Shown: positions 45,205 through 54,013 of the stretch, in pieces
Numbering within the stretch: position 1 is the stretch's first letter
Layout: every line of letters starts with the position of its first letter
DNA from: SpSt-398 sp041752235
GTDB lineage: Bacteria; Bacteroidota; Bacteroidia; Chitinophagales; Chitinophagaceae
DNA: 64,000 nt
NCBI GenBank assembly: GCA_041752235.1
Contig: JBGSHM010000006.1
Location: 62,001 to 126,000 of the forward strand
Reading direction: 5' to 3'
The notes under the pieces: model-generated
What the model was told of the DNA's origin: nothing
The model's input: the letters and a program-made list of their open reading frames with translations, nothing else
Databases searched by the model: none
Translations under genes and position numbers: made by a program

Positions 45205-46873
45205 TCCTTTCCTCATCCAGAAACCGCTCAAACTCGAAAAGACTAAAACTGCTCAAATTCTTTTCTTTTGTCAACCCACCTTTTTGCGCGGCTAATACCC
45301 CAAACCGTACATCATCAAATCCATCCAGTGCATGGGCATCCGGGTTGATGGAAAGCAAAGCCCCTTTTTCCAACGCATAGTCGATCCATTTCCAATCCAT
45401 ATCCAGTCGGCGGGGATGAGCATTGATCTCAATCGCAACCTGATTTTTGACACAAGCTTCAATAATGATCGGATGGTTTACCGGATATCCGTTTCGACTG
45501 AGCAGCAGACGACCGGTCATATGCCCCAGGATGGTAACATAGGGGTTGGAGATGGCTTTGAGCAAACGTGCCATGGCTTTTTCTTCCGACATGGTAAGGT
45601 TGCTATGCACGGAAGCGATCACCAGGTCAAAACTTGCCAGGATCTCGTCCGTATAGTCCATACTACCATCATTGAGAATGTCACATTCTATGCTCTTAAA
45701 GATCTTGAACGGGGCCAGTTGCTGATTCAATTCAAAGATCTGTTTGTGTTGTTGCCGGATACGGTCTTCGGTCAGTCCATTGGCATAAGCGGCTGCTTTG
45801 GAGTGATCGGAAATGACCATATACTCCCAACCCCGACGGATACATTCTTTGGCCATTTCCTCAATGGTATTGCTTCCATCGCTCCAGTTGCTATGGCTAT
45901 GGATGAGGGATTTGATATCGCTTGCCTGAATCAGTGGAGGTAGTTGATGCTTTGCCGCTTTTTCCAGGATATTGCTTTTTTCCCGGACAGCAGGTGGGAT
46001 ATAGGGCAGTCCTGCCTTTTCAAAGACCGATTGGTCATTGTTGACGGAAGTATCGCCACTCAGGGCATTTGGATATTTTTCGGTGAAAGCTTCGAGAAAC
46101 TCGGCAGCGCCGGTGGTGCGAAACAATCTTTCACCAAACGCACCATTGCCGGTGTGCAGCCGGAGTTTGAGTCCGTTTTGGAGTTTATATAATAGCGTGT
46201 CGGTTGTCTCTTCCAATAATTCAGGAGGATGAGCAGTTTGGAATTTGGGTTTGATCCATTCAGTTGCCTGATCGATGACAAAGGCCAGCTCTTCGATCAC
46301 CGGGTCTTGTCTGCGGTAGGCGCCGGTAACCGCCACGAGGTGTGGGGCAAACAATTTTTGCAGGTATCCATTTACCTGATCGAAAACTTCAAATACCTGG
46401 GAGTAGAGGAAGTGGCCCTGGTGGTGTTGAAAGAATTCGATGGCTTCCTGGACATTTTTTTGTGTTTTTTCGCCAAATCCTTTGTAGCGGGTGAGACGGT
46501 TTTCGGTACAGGCGTATAACAGCTCACCCACGGATTCGATCCCCATTTCCTTCCAGATGATATGGATCTTCTTTGGCCCCAGGCCTTTTATCTGTAGTAG
46601 TTCAATCACACCCGGGGGGGTGGTTTCCACCAATTCTTTCAGGGCGGCGAGTTCACCCGTGTCCAGCAATTCGATTACTTTCCGGCCAACACTGTCTCCG
46701 ATCCCCTTTAGGGTAAATAGTTGGGAGCGGTCCACTTCCTGTAGTTGGACCGGGAGTTTTTCAATATTGAAGGCCGCTGCCGAATAGGTGCGGGACTTGA
46801 ATGAGTTCTCTCCATGGATATCCATCAATTTGGAGAGGAGGGAAAAGTGCTCGGCAATGGTATAGTTATCCAT
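45194..46873 (-). CDS. polX: DNA polymerase/3'-5' exonuclease PolX
   Basis: 559 residues. The N-terminal HhH and polymerase-beta-like region (LFTLKGIGDSVGRKVIELLD and IKGLGPKKIHIIWKEM) covers ~1-310. The C-terminal PHP domain starts at ~330 with HSHSNWSDGSNTIEEMA, then VISDHS and EINAHPRRLDMDW, the metal ligands of the exonuclease/AP-endonuclease site. It works in base-excision repair. The polymerase Asp pair is not evident by eye, as in several Bacteroidota PolX proteins, so polymerase activity should not be assumed. Confidence 0.92.
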   Translation of the reverse strand: MDNYTIAEHFSLLSKLMDIHGENSFKSRTYSAAAFNIEKLPVQLQEVDRSQLFTLKGIGDSVGRKVIELLDTGELAALKELVETTPPGVIELLQIKGLGPKKIHIIWKEMGIESVGELLYACTENRLTRYKGFGEKTQKNVQEAIEFFQHHQGHFLYSQVFEVFDQVNGYLQKLFAPHLVAVTGAYRRQDPVIEELAFVIDQATEWIKPKFQTAHPPELLEETTDTLLYKLQNGLKLRLHTGNGAFGERLFRTTGAAEFLEAFTEKYPNALSGDTSVNNDQSVFEKAGLPYIPPAVREKSNILEKAAKHQLPPLIQASDIKSLIHSHSNWSDGSNTIEEMAKECIRRGWEYMVISDHSKAAAYANGLTEDRIRQQHKQIFELNQQLAPFKIFKSIECDILNDGSMDYTDEILASFDLVIASVHSNLTMSEEKAMARLLKAISNPYVTILGHMTGRLLLSRNGYPVNHPIIIEACVKNQVAIEINAHPRRLDMDWKWIDYALEKGALLSINPDAHALDGFDDVRFGVLAAQKGGLTKEKNLSSFSLFEFERFLDEERINR

Positions 46874-46902
46874 GGCTGCAATTTAGGGGGAAGCGGGGAG
46901 GG

Positions 46903-46938
46903 GTTAAAATCAAAAGTCCCCCGGGTTACCGGAGGACT
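46903..46938 (-). terminator. Terminator of the Lys/Ala-rich gene
   Basis: Minus-strand stem AGTCCTCCGG/CCGGGGGACT with a four-base loop and one mismatch (46915-46938), followed by TTTTGATTTTAA. It lies 24 bases after the stop codon of the 41-residue gene and before polX, so the small gene is transcribed as a separate unit. Confidence 0.75.
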
Positions 46939-46961
46939 CTATTCGATCTAAAAAGCTATTC

Positions 46962-47087
46962 TTACTTCTTCTTAGCAGCTTTTTTCTTAGCGGCTTTTTT
47001 CTTAGCAGCTTTTTTCTTAGGGGCTGCTTTTTTAGCAGCTTTTTTCTTTGGAGCGGCTTTTTTAGCTGCTTTTTTCTTTGTTGCCAT
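46962..47087 (-). CDS. 41-residue Lys/Ala-repeat protein (histone H1-like)
   Basis: The minus strand encodes MATKKKAAKKAAPKKKAAKK and goes on with the same KKAAP/KKKAA units to a final KKK. Only Met, Thr, Lys, Ala and two Pro are used: 22 Lys, 15 Ala. The composition and KKAAPKK repeats match the tails of bacterial histone-H1-like and AlgP proteins. It probably binds DNA or RNA through charge. It has a candidate promoter (47129-47157) and a terminator (46903-46938) of its own and lies between rpmA and polX. Ala codons alternate GCT/GCC/GCA, and Lys uses AAA and AAG, as expected for a selected coding frame. The opposite-strand frame (FFLAAFF repeats) is its shadow. Confidence 0.8.
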   Translation of the reverse strand: MATKKKAAKKAAPKKKAAKKAAPKKKAAKKKAAKKKAAKKK

Positions 47088-47128
47088 TGTTTAGAATTTA
47101 AGGTTAGTAAAAAAACTTATCGACAGTA

Positions 47129-47157
47129 AAAATATAAACATTATTTAAACTGTCAAA
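47129..47157 (-). promoter_or_regulatory. Candidate promoter of the Lys/Ala-rich gene
   Basis: On the minus strand TTTG (47157-47154) and TATATTTT (47136-47129), 17 bases apart, approach the -33/TAnnTTTG pattern; the last base of the -7 element differs. The ATG is 41 bases downstream. A short inverted repeat GACAGT/ACTGTC overlaps it. Confidence 0.35.
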
Positions 47158-47175
47158 AAATTTTTCCACATATTC

Positions 47176-47439
47176 TTAAGCCGTTTCCACAGCGCTTACG
47201 GAAACAAAGGTCCTGTTATTTCTCCCTTTCTTATATTCTACCAGGCCATCGGCCAGGGCAAACAAAGTAAAATCTTTACCTACACCCACATTTTTACCGG
47301 GGTGATAAACGGTTCCGCGTTGGCGAACGATGATGTTTCCGGAGGTAGCAGGTTGGCCACCGTAGATCTTTACACCAAGGCGTTTGCTCTGTGAATCGCG
47401 ACCGTTCTTTACACTACCTTCACCTTTCTTATGTGCCAT
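47176..47439 (-). CDS. rpmA: 50S ribosomal protein L27
   Basis: 87 residues beginning MAHKKGEGSVKNGRDSQSKR, then GGQPATSGNIIVRQRGT, diagnostic for L27. The N-terminal tail reaches the peptidyl-transferase centre. No N-terminal propeptide of the Firmicutes type is present. It lies 34 bases downstream of rplU in the usual rplU-rpmA order. Confidence 0.98.
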   Translation of the reverse strand: MAHKKGEGSVKNGRDSQSKRLGVKIYGGQPATSGNIIVRQRGTVYHPGKNVGVGKDFTLFALADGLVEYKKGRNNRTFVSVSAVETA

Positions 47440-47473
47440 GAGAAGAAGTTTATTGAGTTAACGTCGGTTTAAA

Positions 47474-47776
47474 TTATTTGATGTCTTTGATAAGGATCTG
47501 GGTGTACTGGGTACGGTGACCATGCAGTTTACGGAACCCTTTCCTTCTTTTTTGTTTGTAGGCGATCACTTTGTCCCCTTTTACATGGTCAACGATCTCG
47601 GCCTTCACTTTAACCTTTACCTGGCTACCTACAGAGATAGAACCATCGGCATCAGCCAACAATACTTCGGCAAATTCCACTTTGTCACCAGCATTCCCTT
47701 CCAGGTGGGGTACATAGAGGGTTTGGTCTTTGGCGACCTTGAATTGCTGACCGGCTATTTTAACAACTGCGAACAT
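47474..47776 (-). CDS. rplU: 50S ribosomal protein L21
   Basis: 100 residues; MFAVVKIAGQQFKVAKDQTL and KQKRRKGFRKLHGHRTQYTQ are the L21 signatures. First gene of the rplU-rpmA operon, with a strong promoter match upstream. Confidence 0.98.
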   Translation of the reverse strand: MFAVVKIAGQQFKVAKDQTLYVPHLEGNAGDKVEFAEVLLADADGSISVGSQVKVKVKAEIVDHVKGDKVIAYKQKRRKGFRKLHGHRTQYTQILIKDIK

Positions 47777-47812
47777 GTTTCCTAAGTTTTAAATCCGTCA
47801 AAAAACGGGAGG

Positions 47813-47843
47813 CAAAGGTAAGGGTATTTTGATTACCGGCAAA
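47813..47843 (-). promoter_or_regulatory. Promoter of rplU-rpmA
   Basis: Minus-strand TTTG (47843-47840), 19 bases, then TACCTTTG (47820-47813). This is the best promoter match in the window, at ideal Bacteroidota spacing, 36 bases before the rplU ATG. Confidence 0.75.
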
Positions 47844-47899
47844 CAGTGGATCAAAGATTTATGACACAATTTTAACCCTTTCCAACCGTCTCAATCCTT

Positions 47900-47907
47900 T
47901 ATATTTG
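47900..47907 (+). promoter_or_regulatory. -7 element TATATTTG for the acyl-adenylase gene
   Basis: TATATTTG fits TAnnTTTG, 32 bases before the ATG at 47940. The -33 side has only T-rich sequence without a clean TTTG. Confidence 0.4.
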
Positions 47908-47939
47908 TAAGCCCTTATCCCCAGCCATTCATTTATACC

Positions 47940-49436
47940 ATGAAAATCAAGTCTTTCTTAGCCAAGCCCTTTGCGGGGTATGTGCATAAATCGCTGAAAA
48001 AGGGCATGTTAACTGCTGTTCAGGACCAGGAGGCGATCTTTCGCCAACTGATCAAAACCGGCCGGGTGACCCTGTTTGGCAAGGACCACCGGTTCGACCA
48101 GGTCAACGACCATAAAGATTTCCGGCAGGCTGTCCCGGTGCGGGATTACGAGCAATTTAAACCCTATATCGAAAAGATCAAGGAAGGGAAGGATAATATC
48201 CTGTGGAAGGGCAAACCGATCTATTTTGCCAAAACCTCCGGCACCACCAGCGGGGTTAAATACATCCCCATCACCAAAGATTCCATCCCCAATCATATCA
48301 ATTCGGCGCGAAATGCCCTGCTTTGTTATATGGCGGAAACGGGGCATACCGATTTTGCCAACGGGAAGATGATCTTCCTTTCGGGTTCGCCCGAACTGGA
48401 GCGGATCGGTGGGATACCTACCGGTCGGCTCAGCGGGATTGTGAACCACCATATTCCCCGTTATCTGCGGACCAACCAGCTCCCCAGTTATGAGACCAAC
48501 TGCATTGAGGATTGGGAAACCAAACTCGACCGGATCGTGGAAGAGACCATTAACCAGGATATGACCCTGATTTCGGGTATTCCACCCTGGGTGCAGATGT
48601 ATTTTGACCGAATTTCCACGATCAAACAAAAGAAGATACGCGAGATATTCCCGCATTTCCGGGTATTGGTCCACGGCGGGGTAAACTTTGAACCCTATAA
48701 GGCCAAACTCTTTGAAACCATTGGCCAGAAAATAGACAGCATCGAGACCTATCCCGCTTCCGAAGGATTCTTTGCCTTTCAATATTCACAGGAGGAAGAA
48801 GGACTTCTTCTCAATACCAATAGCGGAATTTTCTTTGAATTCATCCCGGCTGGAGAGGTATTTGATCCTAATCCAACCCGGCTTACGCTGGCGGAGGTAA
48901 AGACCGGTGAGAACTATGCCCTGATCGTTAATAACAATGCGGGTTTATGGGGCTATAATATTGGAGATACGGTCCGTTTTGTTTCGTTGGACCCGTTCCG
49001 AATTGTTGTTACAGGACGGATCAAGCACTTTATTTCGGCCTTTGGGGAGCATGTGATCGGAGAGGAAGTGGAGTACAGCCTGCTCCGGGCCGCGGAAGAA
49101 GAGCATCTGGGGATCACGGAGTTCACCGTAGCCCCTTTGATCCAGCAAGGCCAGGGTAAAAGTTTTCATGAATGGTTTATCGAATTTGAAAACATGCCGG
49201 CCGATCTAAATGCCTTTGAACAAAAAGTGGATCAGCACCTTCGCCAAAAAAATATATATTACGATGACCTGATCACCGGGAATATCCTGGCACCCCTTCG
49301 GATCACCCCTGTTAAAAAAAATGGGTTCATCGATTATATGAAATCCAAAGGGAAATTGGGTGGGCAGAATAAGGTTCCCCGGTTGAGTAATGATCGAACC
49401 ATTGCTGAAGAACTTAGTGCCTGGACCATGAATTAA
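47940..49436 (+). CDS. GH3 auxin-responsive-promoter family acyl-adenylating enzyme
   Basis: 498 residues. The ATP-binding loop FAKTSGTTSGVKYIPIT and the downstream EVKTGENYALIVNN and GRIKHFISAFGEHVIGEEVE blocks identify the GH3 (JAR1-like) branch of the adenylate-forming enzymes; this has nothing to do with glycoside hydrolase family 3. Plant members join amino acids to acyl acids. Bacterial members are common in Bacteroidota, substrate unknown. It is followed by dxr 9 bases later, probably in one transcript with rseP. Confidence 0.92.
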   Translation: MKIKSFLAKPFAGYVHKSLKKGMLTAVQDQEAIFRQLIKTGRVTLFGKDHRFDQVNDHKDFRQAVPVRDYEQFKPYIEKIKEGKDNILWKGKPIYFAKTSGTTSGVKYIPITKDSIPNHINSARNALLCYMAETGHTDFANGKMIFLSGSPELERIGGIPTGRLSGIVNHHIPRYLRTNQLPSYETNCIEDWETKLDRIVEETINQDMTLISGIPPWVQMYFDRISTIKQKKIREIFPHFRVLVHGGVNFEPYKAKLFETIGQKIDSIETYPASEGFFAFQYSQEEEGLLLNTNSGIFFEFIPAGEVFDPNPTRLTLAEVKTGENYALIVNNNAGLWGYNIGDTVRFVSLDPFRIVVTGRIKHFISAFGEHVIGEEVEYSLLRAAEEEHLGITEFTVAPLIQQGQGKSFHEWFIEFENMPADLNAFEQKVDQHLRQKNIYYDDLITGNILAPLRITPVKKNGFIDYMKSKGKLGGQNKVPRLSNDRTIAEELSAWTMN

Positions 49437-49445
49437 TGCATACGA

Positions 49446-50615
49446 ATGACGAATGACAAGCCGATAAAACGAATTGCCCTTTTTGGTTCCACCGGATCCA
49501 TTGGGGTACAGGCATTGGAAGTGATAGAAGCCAACCCGGACCTGTTTGCCGCCGAAGTACTCACAGCCCAACACAATGACGACCTGCTGATCAAACAAGC
49601 GCTCAAGTTTCGGCCCCATATCGTTGTCATTGGAGACGAATCAAGATACAGTAAAGTAAAGGAAGCGCTGGCTTCTACCGATACCAAGGTTTTCACCGGA
49701 GCTAAGGCCCTTGAAGAAGTAGCCGCCCTGGATGTATATGATATGATGCTGGCAGCGATCGTGGGATATGCCGGATTGAAACCGACGATCAGTGCGCTTC
49801 GTTCCGGAAAAGCGATCGCACTCGCCAATAAAGAAACCCTCGTCGTGGCCGGTGATATCGTGATGCAGTTGGCCGTGGAAAAAAGGGTTCCCATCATTCC
49901 GGTGGATTCGGAGCACTCCGCCATTTTTCAATGTCTGGTAGGAGAGACCCGCAACCGGATCGAAAAAGTAATTTTGACGGCTTCTGGTGGCCCATTTCTG
50001 GGAAAGAAACCCAATTTCCTGGTGAATGTAAAAAGGGAACACGCGTTAAAACACCCCAACTGGGAAATGGGGGCTAAGATATCCGTTGACTCTGCCACCC
50101 TCATGAACAAGGGTCTTGAAATGATCGAGGCTAAATGGTTGTTTAATTTAAGGCCAGATCAGATACAGGTACAGGTACATCCACAGAGTATAATCCATTC
50201 GATGGTACAGTTTGAGGATGGTAGCATCAAAGCACAAATGGGATTACCCGATATGAAACTCCCCATCCAGTATGCGATGGCGTTCCCCCGCAGGATACCT
50301 AATCAGTTCCCCCGGCTTGATTTTCGTAAATATGGTTCGCTGACCTTTGAAGAACCCGATACCCGCACTTTCCGAAATCTTGCCCTGGCCATCCATGCCC
50401 TGAACAAGGGTGGAAACCTTCCCTGTGTGATGAATGCGGCCAATGAGATCGCTGTATGGGCCTTTTTAAGAAACCGGCTCGGGTTTATGGATATGACCGA
50501 TGTGATCGAAAGGACCATGGCAAATGTCCCTTTTATCGAAAAACCCACCCTGGAAGAGTATTTTGACAGCGATGGCGAGGCGCGTACCTTTGCCGCCGAC
50601 CTCATAAAACTGTAA
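49446..50615 (+). CDS. dxr: 1-deoxy-D-xylulose-5-phosphate reductoisomerase
   Basis: 389 residues. NADPH-binding LFGSTGSIGVQALEVI, the NKETLVVAGD block, PVDSEHSAIFQ and SGGPFLGKK, and the metal/substrate residues in VDSATLMNKGLEMIEA are all present. It converts DXP to MEP, committing carbon to isoprenoid synthesis in the cytoplasm. It lies upstream of rseP, an order also seen in other bacteria. Confidence 0.98.
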   Translation: MTNDKPIKRIALFGSTGSIGVQALEVIEANPDLFAAEVLTAQHNDDLLIKQALKFRPHIVVIGDESRYSKVKEALASTDTKVFTGAKALEEVAALDVYDMMLAAIVGYAGLKPTISALRSGKAIALANKETLVVAGDIVMQLAVEKRVPIIPVDSEHSAIFQCLVGETRNRIEKVILTASGGPFLGKKPNFLVNVKREHALKHPNWEMGAKISVDSATLMNKGLEMIEAKWLFNLRPDQIQVQVHPQSIIHSMVQFEDGSIKAQMGLPDMKLPIQYAMAFPRRIPNQFPRLDFRKYGSLTFEEPDTRTFRNLALAIHALNKGGNLPCVMNAANEIAVWAFLRNRLGFMDMTDVIERTMANVPFIEKPTLEEYFDSDGEARTFAADLIKL

Positions 50616-50670
50616 ATATTAAGCTTTCTCGAAGCGTTCGCAGCGAGAAACAAAAAAGAAGTAATACCAT

Positions 50671-52023
50671 ATGCTACTAGCCATCGATTGGAGTACTGTC
50701 GGAATCAAAGCAGCACAATTTATTCTTTCATTTTCCATCCTGATCCTTCTTCATGAACTGGGACACTTTTTGCCTGCCAAATGGTTCAAGTGCCGGGTGG
50801 AGAAGTTCTATCTCTTTTTCAACCCCTGGTTTTCTTTATTTAAAAAGAAAAAAGGAGATACCGAATACGGCATCGGCTGGATTCCGCTGGGAGGTTATGT
50901 AAAAATCTCCGGAATGATCGATGAGAGCATGGACAAAGAACAGATGAAGGAACCGGCTCAGCCTTATGAATTCCGCAGCAAACCGGCCTGGCAACGGCTG
51001 ATCATCATGTTGGGTGGAGTTACAGTGAATGTGATCCTGGCCATCATCATTTTTATTTTCATTCTCTGGATCTGGGGGAAAGAGTATTTGCCTCCGGCAG
51101 AAGCCAAATATGGAATTACAACGGATAGTCTCTCCCAATCCATCGGACTTAGGGATGGGGATATCATTCTGAAAGTCGATACCACTACCGTAGAGGACAT
51201 CTTTCAGGGACAGATACGTCGTAGCATTGTTCTGAATGAAGCCCAATCCATGACTGTGAAAAGAGGGGACAGCGTTTTTAATCTGCCTCTGCCAGTCGAA
51301 CTGGTAAAGCAACTCAACACCAGGAAGGCCACCGCCTTTACCGGAATAAGATTCCCCTCCATTGTCGACTCTTTTGCAAAAGATTCCAAAGTGGCCGCTG
51401 CAGGTGTGCAGATCGGTGATCAGTTCATAGGAGTTAATGGGAAATGGACACCTTATAATCACGAGTTCCGTAAAGCGATCACCGGGTTAAAGGATACGAC
51501 CATTCAGGTAGCCCTGCTCCGCAATAACGATACAATACAAGTCACGTTGCCTTTGAATAAAAAAGGGCAAATGGGATTGTATTTCCAAAACCTGACCAAA
51601 CTGGGATTCCAGTTTCATACCAAAGAATTCAGTTTCTTCGAAGCAGTACCTGCCGGGTTTAAAGAATGTTGGTCCACCCTGGGCGCCTATGTAACAGGGT
51701 TGAAACAGTTGTTCACCGGAAAGGCCAAAGCGAGCGAGTCGTTGGGAAGTGTATTAAGCATCGGCGGTATTTTCCCGGGTGTATGGGATTGGCAGTCCTT
51801 CTGGCAATTGACCGCGATCTTCTCGATCATCCTCGCGTTTATGAACGTATTACCCATTCCCGCCCTAGATGGAGGTCATGCCCTCTTCACCCTGATTGAA
51901 ATGATCACCGGTCGCAAGCCCAGTGATAAATTCATGGAATATGCACAAATGGTGGGTATGGTGCTGTTGCTGGGATTGATGGCCTATGCAATGGGGTTGG
52001 ATATCTGGAGAATTTTTAAGTAA
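50671..52023 (+). CDS. rseP: RIP metalloprotease RseP
   Basis: 450 residues. First membrane helix with the zinc site H28-E29-L-G-H32 (LLHELGHFLPAKWF), then GWIPLGGYVKISGM, PDZ domains at ~130-320 (SQSIGLRDGDIILKV, then AAAGVQIGDQFIGVNG), and the C-terminal VLPIPALDGGHALFTL supplying the Asp ligand. It cleaves membrane-embedded anti-sigma factors or signal-peptide remnants inside the inner membrane. It ends at a strong palindromic terminator. Confidence 0.97.
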   Translation: MLLAIDWSTVGIKAAQFILSFSILILLHELGHFLPAKWFKCRVEKFYLFFNPWFSLFKKKKGDTEYGIGWIPLGGYVKISGMIDESMDKEQMKEPAQPYEFRSKPAWQRLIIMLGGVTVNVILAIIIFIFILWIWGKEYLPPAEAKYGITTDSLSQSIGLRDGDIILKVDTTTVEDIFQGQIRRSIVLNEAQSMTVKRGDSVFNLPLPVELVKQLNTRKATAFTGIRFPSIVDSFAKDSKVAAAGVQIGDQFIGVNGKWTPYNHEFRKAITGLKDTTIQVALLRNNDTIQVTLPLNKKGQMGLYFQNLTKLGFQFHTKEFSFFEAVPAGFKECWSTLGAYVTGLKQLFTGKAKASESLGSVLSIGGIFPGVWDWQSFWQLTAIFSIILAFMNVLPIPALDGGHALFTLIEMITGRKPSDKFMEYAQMVGMVLLLGLMAYAMGLDIWRIFK

Positions 52024-52035
52024 AAGATCTTTTTG

Positions 52036-52086
52036 AACCACAGAGACACAGGGAATAATTTCACGCTGTGTCTCTGTGGTTTTTTT
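52036..52086. terminator. Perfect 16-bp palindrome at the rseP/mutS-like junction
   Basis: AACCACAGAGACACAG (52036-52051) and its exact reverse complement (52066-52081), 14 bases apart, followed by T's on the plus strand. The CCACAGAGACACAG core is a repeat found in many Bacteroidota genomes (general knowledge). It acts as a likely two-way terminator for the convergent genes. Confidence 0.85.
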
Positions 52087-52097
52087 ACGAAAATCGA

Positions 52098-53900
52098 TCA
52101 CATTTCTATCCCGATCTTTCGCATCAGCAACGATGCGTTCATACTCGTGCAAACCCCTTCCTTTAATTTGTAATCAAAGAATAGTTCTTCTCCTTCCACC
52201 TGTACATCAAAATGATAATTATTAATATGACCGGGAAATTCGTTGGTCAGTGACGCGAGTTCAAGGTCATGGGTTGCGATCATACCAGTAGCCTGGTGTC
52301 GGATAAGTTGTCGTATCAGGGCAGCCGAACCCTGGTGGCGGTCCCCTGAATTGGTGCCCCGCAGAATTTCATCCAGCAAGATCAGGATGGGTTGATTTTT
52401 ATTTACTGCTTCAATGATCGTCTTAAGTTTTTTAAGCTCCGCATAGAAAGTGGAGGTGCTTTCCTCCAGGTTATCGCTGATGCGCATACTGCTCATGACC
52501 CGTAAAGGAGATACCTCAAGCGAACGGGCACAAACGGGTGCACCGGCCATGGCCAATATGGTATTGATGCCCACCGAACGGAGGAAAGTGCTTTTGCCAG
52601 CCATATTGCTCCCGGTGATCAGGGCCAATTGACCTTTCCCTGTCACTTCGATTGAACTGTTGACTCGCTTTCCTACCGGGATCAAGGGATGCCCCAGCTC
52701 TGTTGATTGAAATACTCCTTCTTCACTTACAATCACCGGGAATGTCCAATCAGGATGGTTAAACCGGACCGTTGCCAAGGATGTCAACGCTTCCATTTCT
52801 CCATACACCCTGAACCAGGATAATGCGTTTTTTCCATATTGGGATTTCCATTTCTCCAGGGCAAAAATTTGTTGCAGGTCCCAGAACAACAGGGTATTTA
52901 AAGGAAGAAATACAAGGGGATTAAGGCGATAGTCCAACCGGTCCATGATCTTACTCAGTCGGCGGATGATCGCAGATGATTTCTCTTCACCATGATGAAG
53001 GCTTTCGATGCAGGTGGACAATAGTGGTGATTGAGGTGTGAGCCCCTCAAGGTGCCCTGTGCAATGAGCCAGCGTGGCAAATTGTTCATTTACTTTATTT
53101 AGTTGAACATAGGCGGCCATGACCTTTCTGCTGATCAACAGGGAAAGTAAAAAAAAGAGGAACAGGAGTGGATAGAATTGTTCGGACCTAAGGAACCCGG
53201 TGAGATAAGCCAACAAATTGCCCAATGATAGGATTGGCAATATCCAACGAAGCAGGGTATATAATTTATGGTTTAAAAATTGGGGGCCTTCTGTGAGCCA
53301 GCGCGACACAGCGATCTCTGTCTTAAGGGTCACTTGGTTTAATCGGCCGTAGGCTTGAAACTGTGCCCTCCATGCTGGTTGTGTGGCTAATTCCTGCACG
53401 GCTACCTGCCGGCTTTTTATAAGTTCAACAGGGGCAGGTTGAAGCAGCCATTGCACCAGGTTTTTTTGACCCGAAGCCGATTCGCAGCGATTGATGTATT
53501 GAAATAAAGAGGCATGGCCGAGTACATCCAGGTCATTCGCATAATCATGTTCTTTTGAAAAATGCCCTTCTCCTGTTGGCCGGAAATAAAAATCATGTCC
53601 GCCAATTCGAATCTCCTCTTCTGTAATCAGGATCAGGGTTTCTTTATTCAATATCTTTTTGTCATTGTCCAGGTCAGCCGACAACGCAAAGAGAAACCCG
53701 CCAAAGAGCAGGACAGCTACCGCGATCAGTGGTGTGAGGGAGAAGGTAATGGCATACCACAAAATGGCTCCGGCAGATAAAAGCAGGATCAATCTGGCCC
53801 AACCTAAGAATCTTCTTTTTCGGTAATGGGGTAGAAGAGAAGTTTTCCCGTCTTTGACGCTTTGGGTGTAGTAATCAATGGGTTTTAACGAAGCGTTCAT
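52098..53900 (-). CDS. MutS-family ATPase lacking the mismatch-recognition domain
   Basis: 600 residues. Two or so membrane-like hydrophobic pairs at the N-terminus (about residues 30-70 and again ~215-255) precede a lever/clamp-like helical region and the MutS ATPase: Walker A TGSNMAGKSTFLRSVG near residue 430, the STSTFYAELKKL block and Walker B ILILLDEILRGTNSGDR, ATHDLEL. The N-terminal mismatch-binding domain is absent. Membrane helices in a MutS homologue set this branch apart from MutS1/MutS2. The function is unknown; it is common in Bacteroidota. Confidence 0.88.
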   Translation of the reverse strand: MNASLKPIDYYTQSVKDGKTSLLPHYRKRRFLGWARLILLLSAGAILWYAITFSLTPLIAVAVLLFGGFLFALSADLDNDKKILNKETLILITEEEIRIGGHDFYFRPTGEGHFSKEHDYANDLDVLGHASLFQYINRCESASGQKNLVQWLLQPAPVELIKSRQVAVQELATQPAWRAQFQAYGRLNQVTLKTEIAVSRWLTEGPQFLNHKLYTLLRWILPILSLGNLLAYLTGFLRSEQFYPLLFLFFLLSLLISRKVMAAYVQLNKVNEQFATLAHCTGHLEGLTPQSPLLSTCIESLHHGEEKSSAIIRRLSKIMDRLDYRLNPLVFLPLNTLLFWDLQQIFALEKWKSQYGKNALSWFRVYGEMEALTSLATVRFNHPDWTFPVIVSEEGVFQSTELGHPLIPVGKRVNSSIEVTGKGQLALITGSNMAGKSTFLRSVGINTILAMAGAPVCARSLEVSPLRVMSSMRISDNLEESTSTFYAELKKLKTIIEAVNKNQPILILLDEILRGTNSGDRHQGSAALIRQLIRHQATGMIATHDLELASLTNEFPGHINNYHFDVQVEGEELFFDYKLKEGVCTSMNASLLMRKIGIEM

Positions 53901-53923
53901 GGGTTAAAGCTAAGGAAATGTTG

Positions 53924-53931
53924 TATCTTTG
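53924..53931 (+). promoter_or_regulatory. ssrA: -7 element TATCTTTG upstream of tmRNA
   Basis: TATCTTTG matches TAnnTTTG, about 80 bases ahead of the mature tmRNA 5' end. A GAAGTCCG-type repeat (about 53970-54002) lies between and would be part of the 5' leader removed on processing. Confidence 0.4.
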
Positions 53932-54013
53932 TAGTTGGCTCAAGACAAATGAAATAGGTCGGGAGACAGAAGTCCGGAGTCCGACTTCGGTCCTCCGACC
54001 TATGACTTATTCA

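Noticed and set aside
46801..47094. Plus-strand frame of 97 codons with FFLAAFF repeats
   Set aside because: It is the antisense shadow of the Lys/Ala-rich gene; the minus-strand frame starts with MATKKK, has a candidate promoter and is followed by a terminator.
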